Assembly (NCBI RefSeq): GCF_000739815.1 | Contig: NZ_BBJJ01000027.1 | Coordinates: 33,670 to 97,669 of the forward strand | DNA: 64,000 bases | Origin: Paraburkholderia mimosarum LMG 23256 = NBRC 106338 | Lineage (GTDB): Bacteria > Pseudomonadota > Gammaproteobacteria > Burkholderiales > Burkholderiaceae | Direction: 5' to 3' | Shown here: positions 1-6,760 of the stretch, one piece after another | Layout: each line of letters starts with the position of its first letter | Numbering within the stretch: the first letter of the stretch is position 1 | Notes under the pieces: generated by a model | Told to the model about the DNA's origin: nothing | Databases searched by the model: none | The model's input: the letters and a program-made list of their open reading frames with translations, nothing else | Translations under genes and position numbers: made by a program

Positions 1-733
1 CCGTTTTCTCGTTGTAGCAGGCGCGGTTCGTACAGCTGCCCGTGCCGATCGACTCGCCGAACATCTCGGCCTGGGCGGCCGAATTGTGCTGACACCCGGC
101 GCAATCGGTCTTGTCGAAGATCGCAGCGGGCAACGAGCACGAGACCTGTTCGAGCGTCTTCTTCAGATCCGCGACCGTGCGGCTTTCCTTCACGACGACA
201 GGCAGAAGCTTGTCCTGCTGCTCCTTAGTAAAGGCGGCGAAGAGTTCGGCGTGGCCGAGCTTGATGGTGCGCGTGTTGAGCGCATCCAGCACCGCCGCAC
301 TGCAGTTCATGAGCGCGAGACGCGAGTCGAGCACCGGGCGACTCCAGCCAAGCTGGGCCGCGGCCTCGTCCCGGTCGCCCTTGCACAGGCCGACAATCTC
401 TGCCGCCGCGATGGCTTCTTCGGACGGCGCCATATCGTCGCGCTGGATGTTTTCGATCAGCGCGACCGAGCGCGCCTCGAATTCGTCCAGCGGCTTGACG
501 ATGACGGGCATTGGATAGTCAGCGCCGTGGGCTTCCATCGCAGCGCGATATCGGCGACCACCGGCGACGAGCTCGTGAGAGCCATCGTCGAGCGGACGCA
601 CGATAACCGGCTGCATGACGCCCTGCACACGCACGGACTCGACCATCTCCGCCATCTTCGCGGGGTCGAAATACTGACGGGGGTTGCGGCCGAGCTTGAT
701 GTCGCCGAGCCTGAGGGTAGGTTGCTGTTGCAT
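1..733 (-). CDS. PRTRC-type ParB family partition protein (3' end outside window)
   Basis: Partial gene, 244 codons visible, running off the left edge. The ParB/Srx-like N domain carries GGRRYRAA (residues 58-65) and ENIQRDD (94-100), the CTP/DNA-clamp box of ParB proteins. A helix-turn-helix follows (about 123-145, AAAQLGWSRPVLDSRLALM). The distal part has Cys pairs (CAGC at 211-214, C234, C239) that could bind metal, which is unlike chromosomal ParB and typical of the ParB of PRTRC plasmid cassettes (ParB-related, ThiF-related). The ATG at 733 is preceded by GGAG. The other PRTRC genes are presumably to the left. The role is inferred as plasmid maintenance or partition. A structured leader and a separate terminator lie upstream, so it is probably its own transcription unit. 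Confidence 0.85.
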   Translation of the reverse strand, partial: MQQQPTLRLGDIKLGRNPRQYFDPAKMAEMVESVRVQGVMQPVIVRPLDDGSHELVAGGRRYRAAMEAHGADYPMPVIVKPLDEFEARSVALIENIQRDDMAPSEEAIAAAEIVGLCKGDRDEAAAQLGWSRPVLDSRLALMNCSAAVLDALNTRTIKLGHAELFAAFTKEQQDKLLPVVVKESRTVADLKKTLEQVSCSLPAAIFDKTDCAGCQHNSAAQAEMFGESIGTGSCTNRACYNEKT

Positions 734-840
734 TGCGGGTCTCCAGAAGGGGAACCCGTTCCCCAACGGGAAGAGGATTCCCGAAGGGTAAAAAAAGATG
801 GCCGCGAGGGCCGGTGTCGATGCGCATGAAGCGCGGTAGG
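734..840 (-). promoter_or_regulatory. Structured mRNA leader of the ParB gene (leader family copy 1)
   Basis: Read on the minus strand: hairpin 1 (GCGC-loop-GCGC, 822-834), then AUCGAC, hairpin 2 (GGCC-loop-GGCC, 800-812), a run of U (790-796), a third GC-rich fold with CCCGUU/AACGGG pairing, then GGAG and the start codon. Hairpin 2 plus the U run looks like an intrinsic terminator placed inside the 5' UTR. The same architecture precedes at least nine other leftward genes here. No known riboswitch class is recognised. Confidence 0.6.
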
Positions 841-908
841 TAAACAGACGATACCGCGCGGTGGCGGATCGAGATGCCGAAAAGATCGCCGATACGGGGT
901 GGCTTTTA

Positions 909-939
909 AAAAAAAAATGGCCCGGAGCGAATCCGGGCC
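909..939 (-). terminator. Rho-independent terminator of the 1058-1567 gene
   Basis: Perfect 8-bp stem GGCCCGGA/TCCGGGCC (919-926 with 932-939) followed on the minus strand by a run of ten T (909-918). It separates the upstream gene from the ParB transcription unit and has a near twin at 1758-1786. Confidence 0.85.
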
Positions 940-1057
940 GTAGTTCATCGTCTGGTCAGGCGTATGCGCAGGGCGCTCAACGCTTCTGCATCAAATTCTC
1001 GTGGATACGCTAAAGAGGGCAAAACGCGAGTGCAGCCCATCAGACCGCGGAAGGACG

Positions 1058-1567
1058 CTATTCGGTTTCCGCGATGATCACCGGCGTGACATTGAACGCG
1101 ATGTCACTCCAACGACGCTCGCCGTCATCGATGAGCTTGTGCAGATCTGCCGCGAGCGTCTTGACAGTGACTCGCCTCGGGACGACTTCGAAGCCGATAG
1201 AGCCTTCCCGTTGCACGAGCAGGCAATAGCAGCGATTTTCCGGATCGTCCTCGAGCACAACAAATCCCTTGAGCTTCGCTGTAGCGACGCGGAATTGCAG
1301 CGCTGCAGAGAACACCGCATGGCCGTCATCCTTCGGATCGCGATATTGCAGGCGATCCGAATCCGCGCCGGCGTCGAGCAGCATCTCGAAGACTGTCCGG
1401 TTGCCCGGTGCGTTGAGGGCTTCGACCTGCTCGATCATGTCGAGCAGCCGCCGGGAGCGGATGCTCTCGCGATCGATAGGCAGTTTCGCGCTGGTGAACT
1501 GCGGCTGTGGCTCATCGACCGTTTGCTGGCTGGCCCCGCCACACGTCAGAGATTCATTCGAAAACAT
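1058..1567 (-). CDS. Hypothetical protein, 169 aa
   Basis: The family is not recognised. The ATG at 1567 (MFSNESLTCGG) has GGGAG 8 bases upstream and was preferred over an upstream GTG. The protein looks soluble and mixed alpha/beta, with no membrane segment or clear motif; the middle part (RLLDMIEQVEALNAP, VFEMLLDAGADSDRL) is predicted helical. It sits between ParB and the methylase-like gene, each with its own leader and terminator, so it is part of the leftward backbone block. Composition matches its neighbours. Confidence 0.7.
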   Translation of the reverse strand: MFSNESLTCGGASQQTVDEPQPQFTSAKLPIDRESIRSRRLLDMIEQVEALNAPGNRTVFEMLLDAGADSDRLQYRDPKDDGHAVFSAALQFRVATAKLKGFVVLEDDPENRCYCLLVQREGSIGFEVVPRRVTVKTLAADLHKLIDDGERRWSDIAFNVTPVIIAETE

Positions 1568-1700
1568 GAGGTGACTCCCAAAGGAATGAGGGAGCACCGC
1601 CCCTGTCGGGAGTTGGGCTCCCGAAGGGTGAAGAGGAAAGAAATGGGCCCAGATATAGGGCCGGTCGATGCGCTTGAAGCGCGGATGGTAGAGGAGACGA
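1568..1700 (-). promoter_or_regulatory. Structured mRNA leader (copy 2)
   Basis: Minus strand: hairpin 1 GCGC-UUCAA-GCGC (1670-1682), AUCGACC, hairpin 2 (GGCCCUAUAUCUGGGCC, 1645-1662), U-rich stretch, then CUUCGGGAG/CUCCCGA pairings and GGGAG before the start codon. Upstream sequence up to about 1757 is also alignable with the region upstream of ParB, including GGTATCGTCT just before hairpin 1, a candidate -10 region. Confidence 0.6.
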
Positions 1701-1757
1701 TACCGCGCAATGGCGCTTCGAGGCCGCGGAAAGATCTCCGATACCGGCTGGCTGTTA

Positions 1758-1786
1758 AAAAAAGGGCCCGGAGTGGTATCCGGGCC
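1758..1786 (-). terminator. Rho-independent terminator of the methylase-like gene
   Basis: Stem GGCCCGGA/TCCGGGCC (1765-1772 with 1779-1786) followed on the minus strand by a run of T. It lies 5 bases after the stop codon of the gene ending at 1792 and is nearly identical to the terminator at 909-939. Confidence 0.85.
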
Positions 1787-1791
1787 GTCGT

Positions 1792-2814
1792 TCAGAACAA
1801 GGTCATCTGGTCGATCAGTTCAAGGAACGGTTGTGCACGCGGCTGACCCGTCACCGCTTCATCGAACAGGTCCGCAAGGCCAGCCGTGTCCACCTCGGGT
1901 TGGTCGAGCACCGCGACATCACCGTCTTCGACCACGAGAGGCAGAGCCGGTAGATGCGCGGGCGACTCGCATGGCGCAGCAACCGCGGCGAAAACCGGTA
2001 CGGCATCGTCAGATGCCGGTTCGGGTTCGCTACCGAGCAATTCGCGCATGGCATCCTCCGAGCGGCGGGCACGCAGACGATGGCTCCAGCCGCCGAGCAC
2101 GTGCGCCGGCGTGAACCAGTGCCCCCACATCTCCATCGAAAGCGCGTTGCCATGTACGACGATGGCCGGAATGTGCAGCAACGAGAGTTGCAGATAGGCC
2201 ATATGAACGCAGCAGGGGTCGATGTCGATACACGTTGCGTGCATCGCCTGCTGGTAGTTGAGGCCCGCGTCGTGGAACGCCTCTGCCGTAGCGATGACCA
2301 TGCCCCCGGCCCCGCACGCGGGTTCGTGAACACGTTCGAAGCCGCGTGAGCGCGCCGAGTCGATCGTAGCTCCAACCAGCATCGAGGCCATAAGATGCGA
2401 GACATGGTACGGCGTGAAAAACTGCCCGCTGCGGTCGTTGCCCAGGTCGAGCATCATGTATGTCTCGCCGAGCACGTCGGTCAATCCGCCGCCGCGTGCA
2501 CCAACAGAGCGTGCCGCGACCATCACCTCAACGCGCTTTTCGAAGGACAAAGTGAGCTCGCCCAGCATCCTCGGGAAGCGCGCGACCTCTTCAGGCTTGT
2601 ATTTCCCGACGATCTCCAGATAGCGCTTCTCGCGCGTGTCGCACTGTGCGCGATCCACGCTGTTGCTGATCGCGAGCGCCGCCAGTTCAACAAAATCGCG
2701 GAACACCGTATTGATGTGGTGGCCGTACGAGAATTCATTGAACAGGGCGACGAGATTGCGCTGGTGTGCGTCCGCCGTCAGATCATGCTTGCGCTGTGCG
2801 CTCTTCTTGCTCAT
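1792..2814 (-). CDS. N6-adenine methylase-like protein lacking a visible catalytic motif IV
   Basis: 340 aa. QFFTP (131-135) and EPACGAGGM (164-172) match the entry region and SAM-binding motif I of HsdM-type N6-adenine DNA methylases; IDIDP (196-200) fits motif II. The expected (N/D)PP(Y/F) motif IV is not present: the corresponding part reads HGNALSMEMWGHWFTPAHVLGGW, and the remaining C-terminus is low-complexity and acidic. It probably binds SAM, and methylation activity is doubtful. The ATG at 2814 has GGAG upstream. Similar proteins are commonly annotated as N-6 DNA methylase on plasmids. It is unlikely to be a restriction-modification subunit, since no HsdR or HsdS is near. Confidence 0.75.
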   Translation of the reverse strand: MSKKSAQRKHDLTADAHQRNLVALFNEFSYGHHINTVFRDFVELAALAISNSVDRAQCDTREKRYLEIVGKYKPEEVARFPRMLGELTLSFEKRVEVMVAARSVGARGGGLTDVLGETYMMLDLGNDRSGQFFTPYHVSHLMASMLVGATIDSARSRGFERVHEPACGAGGMVIATAEAFHDAGLNYQQAMHATCIDIDPCCVHMAYLQLSLLHIPAIVVHGNALSMEMWGHWFTPAHVLGGWSHRLRARRSEDAMRELLGSEPEPASDDAVPVFAAVAAPCESPAHLPALPLVVEDGDVAVLDQPEVDTAGLADLFDEAVTGQPRAQPFLELIDQMTLF

Positions 2815-2935
2815 GCCCACTCCAAATGTAAGAAGGGCATGGCCCCTGCGGGCGCGATGCCCCACAGGGATAGAAAGGAAAGCCGGCAAAGCCGGTACAG
2901 GTCGATGCGTCGATGACGCAGGTGATGACGCCATG
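2815..2935 (-). promoter_or_regulatory. Structured mRNA leader of the methylase-like gene (copy 3)
   Basis: Minus strand: hairpin 1 GCGUC-AUC-GACGC (2907-2919), AUCGACC, hairpin 2 CCGGC-UUU-GCCGG (2883-2895), pyrimidine-rich stretch, a long GGGCAU/AUGCCC fold, then UUGGAG before the ATG. Hairpin sequences differ from copies 1 and 2 while the pairing and the AUCGACC linker are kept, which suggests selection on RNA structure. Confidence 0.6.
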
Positions 2936-3012
2936 GTAAGCGCGAACCACGCGGGCCGACGTCCGCAAAGCACGCAAAACTGCACCAGCTTTCGCCTGAT
3001 GTCCTCGACGCG

Positions 3013-3047
3013 TTATCCACAGATTCTGTTGGCAACACTGTGGAGAA
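3013..3047. promoter_or_regulatory. Pair of inverted DnaA-box-like sites
   Basis: TTATCCACA at 3013-3021 is a perfect match to the DnaA-box consensus; TGTGGAGAA at 3039-3047 is the inverse of a near-match (TTCTCCACA). They lie in the divergent gap between the methylase-like gene (leftward) and the membrane protein gene (rightward). They could be part of a replication origin, but no iterons or initiator gene are seen here. Confidence 0.4.
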
Positions 3048-3177
3048 CGTCGTGCGGAACAAGTCGGCCGCCCCCTATGAAGCCCGAATCCGCGGGCTTT
3101 TGGGCCAATACCGTCACCTCGCGCGGCCGACAATTGACGCGCGCGGGCAATCGTGCCCACGCTCAACGGAGATACTG

Positions 3178-3897
3178 ATGCTGGATCTTGCAAAACCCCG
3201 GGCGTGGGCGGGCTCGCTTACGTTCGTTGCCGCCCTCTCTGCACTCTCCTTCGCCGTCTTCTGGTTGTTCGTTGCTGCGGGAGCGCGGGAGCCAAACGTC
3301 GGCAGGATCGCGGCCGTATCAGTCGCCGCCGCACTTGCACTCGAAGCCATCCGACGGGTACGGATCGGCCAGCTTCGCAAGGAACTCGCCGACGCCGACG
3401 ACCTGGCCGTAGTAAAAATCTCGGTGAACGGCGTCGAGGTCGGCGAGGTCCCGGAGCCGGTCTTCGCCAATATGAAGCTCGTCGTCGCCAATGACGCACG
3501 TAATTACGTGACGCAGTTTTCGACCGCCATCGCTGCGATCTGGCGTCACGCTGTCCTCGCGCTAACCATCACCGCCGCTCTGCTGGGGATCTGGCTCGCA
3601 TGGCAATGTCTCGTGTGTCCGGATGCTTTCGCGCACGCGATCCTGGCGTTCATCGCCGCGAGCAGCGCGCATTCCGTTCCCGTCGACGCGCTCGCGGCGG
3701 AACTGCACGCGGTCGCAGCCGCCGTCGCCTGCATCTATGCGATGCTCTTCATGCTGGTAATGTGCGCGCGCTTGACCTTTGGCGCTCCGGTTTCGGTATC
3801 GGGTGCCTTTCGTGCCGACCTCCACCGCCGTGTGTGTCTGATCGTCGGCACCCCGGCGGCGGGCGACGTGTCGCTGCGCCGCGCGCGGGCTGCGTGA
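3178..3897 (+). CDS. Hypothetical integral membrane protein, 239 aa
   Basis: Start ATG at 3178 with GGAG 6 bases upstream. Hydrophobic segments at about residues 8-29, 36-52, 120-141 and 182-204 suggest three to four membrane spans, with a polar central domain (residues 55-115, containing VVKISVNGVEVGEVPEPVF) probably on one side of the inner membrane. No enzyme motif is seen. It stands alone on the plus strand before a palindrome-bearing intergenic region. Function unknown. Confidence 0.7.
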   Translation: MLDLAKPRAWAGSLTFVAALSALSFAVFWLFVAAGAREPNVGRIAAVSVAAALALEAIRRVRIGQLRKELADADDLAVVKISVNGVEVGEVPEPVFANMKLVVANDARNYVTQFSTAIAAIWRHAVLALTITAALLGIWLAWQCLVCPDAFAHAILAFIAASSAHSVPVDALAAELHAVAAAVACIYAMLFMLVMCARLTFGAPVSVSGAFRADLHRRVCLIVGTPAAGDVSLRRARAA

Positions 3898-3924
3898 CGC
3901 TCACCGCGCCCGCTTCACTCCCTT

Positions 3925-3990
3925 CGTGCAGGCGCCTGCACGGCTTTTCCCGAAAAGCTGCACTTTTTGTGGAGCTTTTCGGTCTTTCCA
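3925..3990 (+). repeat. Palindrome repeat block, copy 1
   Basis: Starts with the perfect 18-bp palindrome CGTGCAGGCGCCTGCACG (3925-3942), followed by GCTTTTC/GAAAAGC and a further AGCTTTTC. The central GAAAAGCT arm can pair with either side, giving mutually exclusive hairpins. About 53 bases are almost identical to the blocks at 26798 and 48239. It lies about 90 bases upstream of a TTGACT promoter, as at 26798. Candidate operator or parS-like site. Confidence 0.7.
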
Positions 3991-4032
3991 AAGCCTCGCG
4001 GAAAGACCGCCAAATCCCGCCTCTTTCGCCCG

Positions 4033-4059
4033 TTGACTCCGCGGTGGCTGCCTCATCAT
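4033..4059 (+). promoter_or_regulatory. Backbone promoter, TTGACT-N15-CATCAT
   Basis: TTGACT at 4033-4038, exact 15-base spacer, CATCAT at 4054-4059. One of six rightward promoters here that share TTGACT and a 15-base spacer. The predicted transcript would begin very near the ATG at 4066. Confidence 0.5.
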
Positions 4060-4065
4060 GTGGCC

Positions 4066-4263
4066 ATGGACTTCGCGGCCGCACAACATGACGGCACCTC
4101 GTCGCTCCGCCTGCGACGTGTTCTCTACCCCACACTCCCCGCCGGAATCCGATCCGGCGTCGTCATCGAACACGAGCTGGATCGCGGCATGGTGACCGTT
4201 CTCGACACCGAAGACGGCAGGTTCTGGCGTGGCCGCGCAGGTGACGTTCAGGTTCTGGCCTGA
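4066..4263 (+). CDS. Small hypothetical protein, 65 aa
   Basis: Reads MDFAAAQHDGTSSLRL and ends GRAGDVQVLA. The middle (SGVVIEHELDRGMVTVLDTEDGRFW) looks like a small beta-rich fold. No good ribosome site precedes the ATG, and the upstream promoter would start transcription about 7 bases before it, so translation may be leaderless or nearly so. It is followed after 51 bases by the DUF1173 gene, which has a strong ribosome site. Function unknown. Confidence 0.5.
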   Translation: MDFAAAQHDGTSSLRLRRVLYPTLPAGIRSGVVIEHELDRGMVTVLDTEDGRFWRGRAGDVQVLA

Positions 4264-4314
4264 ACCGCAGCAGCTGTTCCGCCACGACCCCAACGTGACC
4301 AAGGAGATACGTCC

Positions 4315-5561
4315 ATGACCAACGTATCCTTCGATGGCAGCAGGTTTGCCCTGTCCGACCTGGAGGAGTATCCAACCCGCTTCGCGCAACGCCTCGAACG
4401 CACGAGAGTCACCACCGGATATGCGCGCTGCCTGTGCCGAACCGACGAGCCGCGTAAGCTGGTGATTCGCAGGTACGGCTCTCTATATTTCCTCGCCGGT
4501 TGGCCCGATGACGGTCCTATGCATGCCGAAGGGTGCGAATTCCGAAAGACGCCGGGCGACGGCAGCGGCCGGAGCTCCGACAGCCGCGCGGCGATTCTCG
4601 AAGGCCCCAACGGGCTCAACGTGCGCCTGGACGCGTCACTCATTCAACGCGAGGCGGCATCCCGCCGCTCTCGCCCGCGTGCCACCGCAGGCTCGCCGGG
4701 CACTTCCCGGCGCGCGGCCCCGCTGCTTGCGTTTCTGCAGGCGCTATGGGCCAACGGGCGGCTGAACGCCTGGGACGGCTCGCCCCAGAGCCGCGGATGG
4801 AGCGCGGTGCAAGCCATGCTGCTCCGAGGGCTCGGCGAAGACACGCGTATCAACGGCGTGGCCGCTCAGGATGTGTTGCACGTGATGCGCCGTTACGAAG
4901 AAACGGAGCGCGATGCGATCAATTCCGAGTTCGAGGCGTTCGTCGGCCGGATCACCGACGACGGCGCTGTGTCGCGGCGCGCGCTGATCGTCGGCGAGAT
5001 CGGAGAAGTGGCGGACACGCCGTACGGCAAATCGATCTCGCTTCGCCAGCGCAGTCAACGCTACTTCACGACCACGGCGCTCATCGAGGAGGCCGCGAAA
5101 AAGTATGGACACGCCTGGCGCGCGATCGGCGAGGCGAACGCCCGTGTCGTGGCGCTCCTTCTCGTTGAGCGCACACCGAAAGGACATCTGCGCGCGGTCG
5201 ACACCTTGCCGCGATGCTGTGCTCCTCTGCTTTTCTGCCATGCGATTCGATGCACGAAGTCGCGATGGCCAACCGGCTTGTCGCTGAGCGCCGCATCTTT
5301 GGAAAGCCCATGAGTATGGCGGAAGGCGACGTGATGCTGCCGGACTTCTACCTGCTGGACACCAGGCCCACGACGCACATTGAGGTCTACGGCATGAACG
5401 GACTCGCGAGCTACGAACGACGCAAGCTGGAAAAGCAGGCGCTGCGCGAAGCAAACCGTATCCCGGCCGTTGAATGGAATACCGATAGCGAACAGCTTGC
5501 CGACGTGCGCCTGCCCGCCCCGAGTCGGCGCGGACAAGTCGGTGTCAAACGCGCCGACTGA
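4315..5561 (+). pseudogene. DUF1173 family protein, frameshifted near 5201-5204
   Basis: The first 296 codons (4315-5202) match DUF1173, a family found on plasmids and integrative elements: GYARCLCR, LYFLAGWPDDGPMHAEGCEFR and the Arg-rich central part. The frame then breaks. In the third frame the typical C-terminus continues (MLCSSAFLPCDSMHEVAM, LPDFYLLDT, EVYGMNGLASYE) to 5561. Removing one copy of the AC dinucleotide at 5201-5204 restores an uninterrupted reading frame of about 415 codons with VDLAAML at the join. It is a real inactivation, a recent slippage event or a sequencing error. ATG at 4315 has AAGGAGAT upstream. The role of DUF1173 is unknown; the Cys/His set hints at metal binding. 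Confidence 0.8.
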
Positions 5562-5579
5562 AGGTTCCCAGAGCCGGCC

Positions 5580-5615
5580 AAAAAAAAGCCCACGGTTCCG
5601 AAGAACGCGTGGGCT
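5580..5615 (-). terminator. Rho-independent terminator of the DpdA-like gene
   Basis: Stem AGCCCACG/CGTGGGCT (5587-5594 with 5608-5615) followed on the minus strand by a T run, 4 bases after the stop codon at 5620. Confidence 0.85.
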
Positions 5616-5619
5616 GGTT

Positions 5620-6597
5620 TCAAGGTTTGAAGGTGAGGCGAAACTGGTCTCCGCGCGCCGGTTGCACCCGGCTCGACGCAGCGGCCATCCACCGATCCAC
5701 TTCGGCCGCACGGTGCGCGACCGTATTCGACACTCCGGCCTGACGCGCTTTCACTCGCGCAGCGAAATCGGCGGCCATCGAGTCGACGCTGGCCACCCAC
5801 TCGTACATTTTGAGGCGTTTCAGCGCCTGCCCCTTCACGCCGAAGCAGTGAATTTTCGCGCCAGGCGGGAGATGCCCCTCGAGGCCTTCGAGAATTGCGA
5901 ACAGGCCGTGACGTTGATCTGTCAGGTGTCGCCGACAGACGGAGCCCAGACCGATCAACGCCGGCGGAGCGATCCACGGCATCCAACGCTCCCACACCTG
6001 CATCATCAGGTCGATACTTCGACGGTAATCGTCCACCGCCCAGCCCTGCGCCACGGGTACGGGAATGCGGACCATGTTCTGCACCGCATTCGCACTCGAG
6101 GTTCGGGCGAGCTCGTCCTGCCATGCATACACGACTCGCAGCATGCCCTCGAGCAGCGTTGCCGTCGCATTCACCCTGTAGTCGATCGCCTGCTGGTCCA
6201 CCGCTAGCTCGGGCTCGCAGCACAGATCGGGCTGTGAGACCCATGCCGCCCCGGAGAACGAGGCCAGTTCGACGAACTGCTCCATCGTCCAGGGATAAAC
6301 GCCTGCAATCCCCGGCTGTCTGCCCTTCGACTGGAACAGCTTCATCGCGGTAAACCCCGCACTGTCCAGCGCGAAGTCGATCTCCGTCAGGTCGGTAGCT
6401 TGAGGAATGCGAAAGCATCCCGTCTTCGGGTTCCAGAAAGCCGACGCGGACACCATCCCCGCGAAGCCTCTTTCAAAGGCATGAAATGCCAGTTTTCCGC
6501 CACTGTGGGGGATCCCCCCACGTATTAGAAGACCGTCATCGACGTGCGCATTCAGTTGCCACATCGGCATGCGGTTGCGCTTTGTTTCAGTCGGCAT
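5620..6597 (-). CDS. DpdA/tRNA-guanine transglycosylase-like protein
   Basis: 325 aa. Resembles the DpdA-type branch of the TGT superfamily: FALDSAGFTAM (75-85) corresponds to the DSGGF active-site loop, GLGSVCRR (216-223) and HCFGVKGQAL (250-259) are barrel motifs, and VASVDSMAAD (268-277) supplies a second conserved Asp. Known relatives exchange a base for a 7-deazaguanine precursor in tRNA (TGT) or DNA (DpdA). The substrate here is unknown. Gly-to-Ala in the DSGGF-like motif is notable. ATG at 6597 was chosen because GGAG lies 7 bases upstream; an upstream TTG is less likely. The next gene upstream is a PAPS-reductase-like protein. No dpdB-K or queuosine biosynthesis genes are visible nearby. 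Confidence 0.7.
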   Translation of the reverse strand: MPTETKRNRMPMWQLNAHVDDGLLIRGGIPHSGGKLAFHAFERGFAGMVSASAFWNPKTGCFRIPQATDLTEIDFALDSAGFTAMKLFQSKGRQPGIAGVYPWTMEQFVELASFSGAAWVSQPDLCCEPELAVDQQAIDYRVNATATLLEGMLRVVYAWQDELARTSSANAVQNMVRIPVPVAQGWAVDDYRRSIDLMMQVWERWMPWIAPPALIGLGSVCRRHLTDQRHGLFAILEGLEGHLPPGAKIHCFGVKGQALKRLKMYEWVASVDSMAADFAARVKARQAGVSNTVAHRAAEVDRWMAAASSRVQPARGDQFRLTFKP

Positions 6598-6690
6598 ACA
6601 AGTGCTCCATCGCAAGCGCGGAGCAGCCCATGCGGGCCGCCCCGCATGGGTGAAAGGAACGACCGCTTACGCGGCCAACGGGAAGAGATG
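6598..6690 (-). promoter_or_regulatory. Intercistronic structured leader of the DpdA-like gene (copy 4)
   Basis: Minus strand: GGCCGC-GUAA-GCGGUC hairpin, U-rich stretch (GUUCCUUUCA), then a long CCCAUGCGGG/CCCGCAUGGG hairpin just before GGAG. It matches hairpins 2 and 3 of the family; hairpin 1 and AUCGACC are absent. Confidence 0.5.
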
Positions 6691-6760
6691 CATCTGGTTG
6701 CCTTCGATGCCGCGCATCTGTGCATCGCTGATCGCGTTCTCGACCAGGTGGCGGTCGAGT

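Noticed and set aside
86..829. Long rightward open frame opposite the ParB gene
   Set aside because: It is the antisense shadow of a clear ParB gene, with no ribosome site and arginine/histidine-rich random composition.
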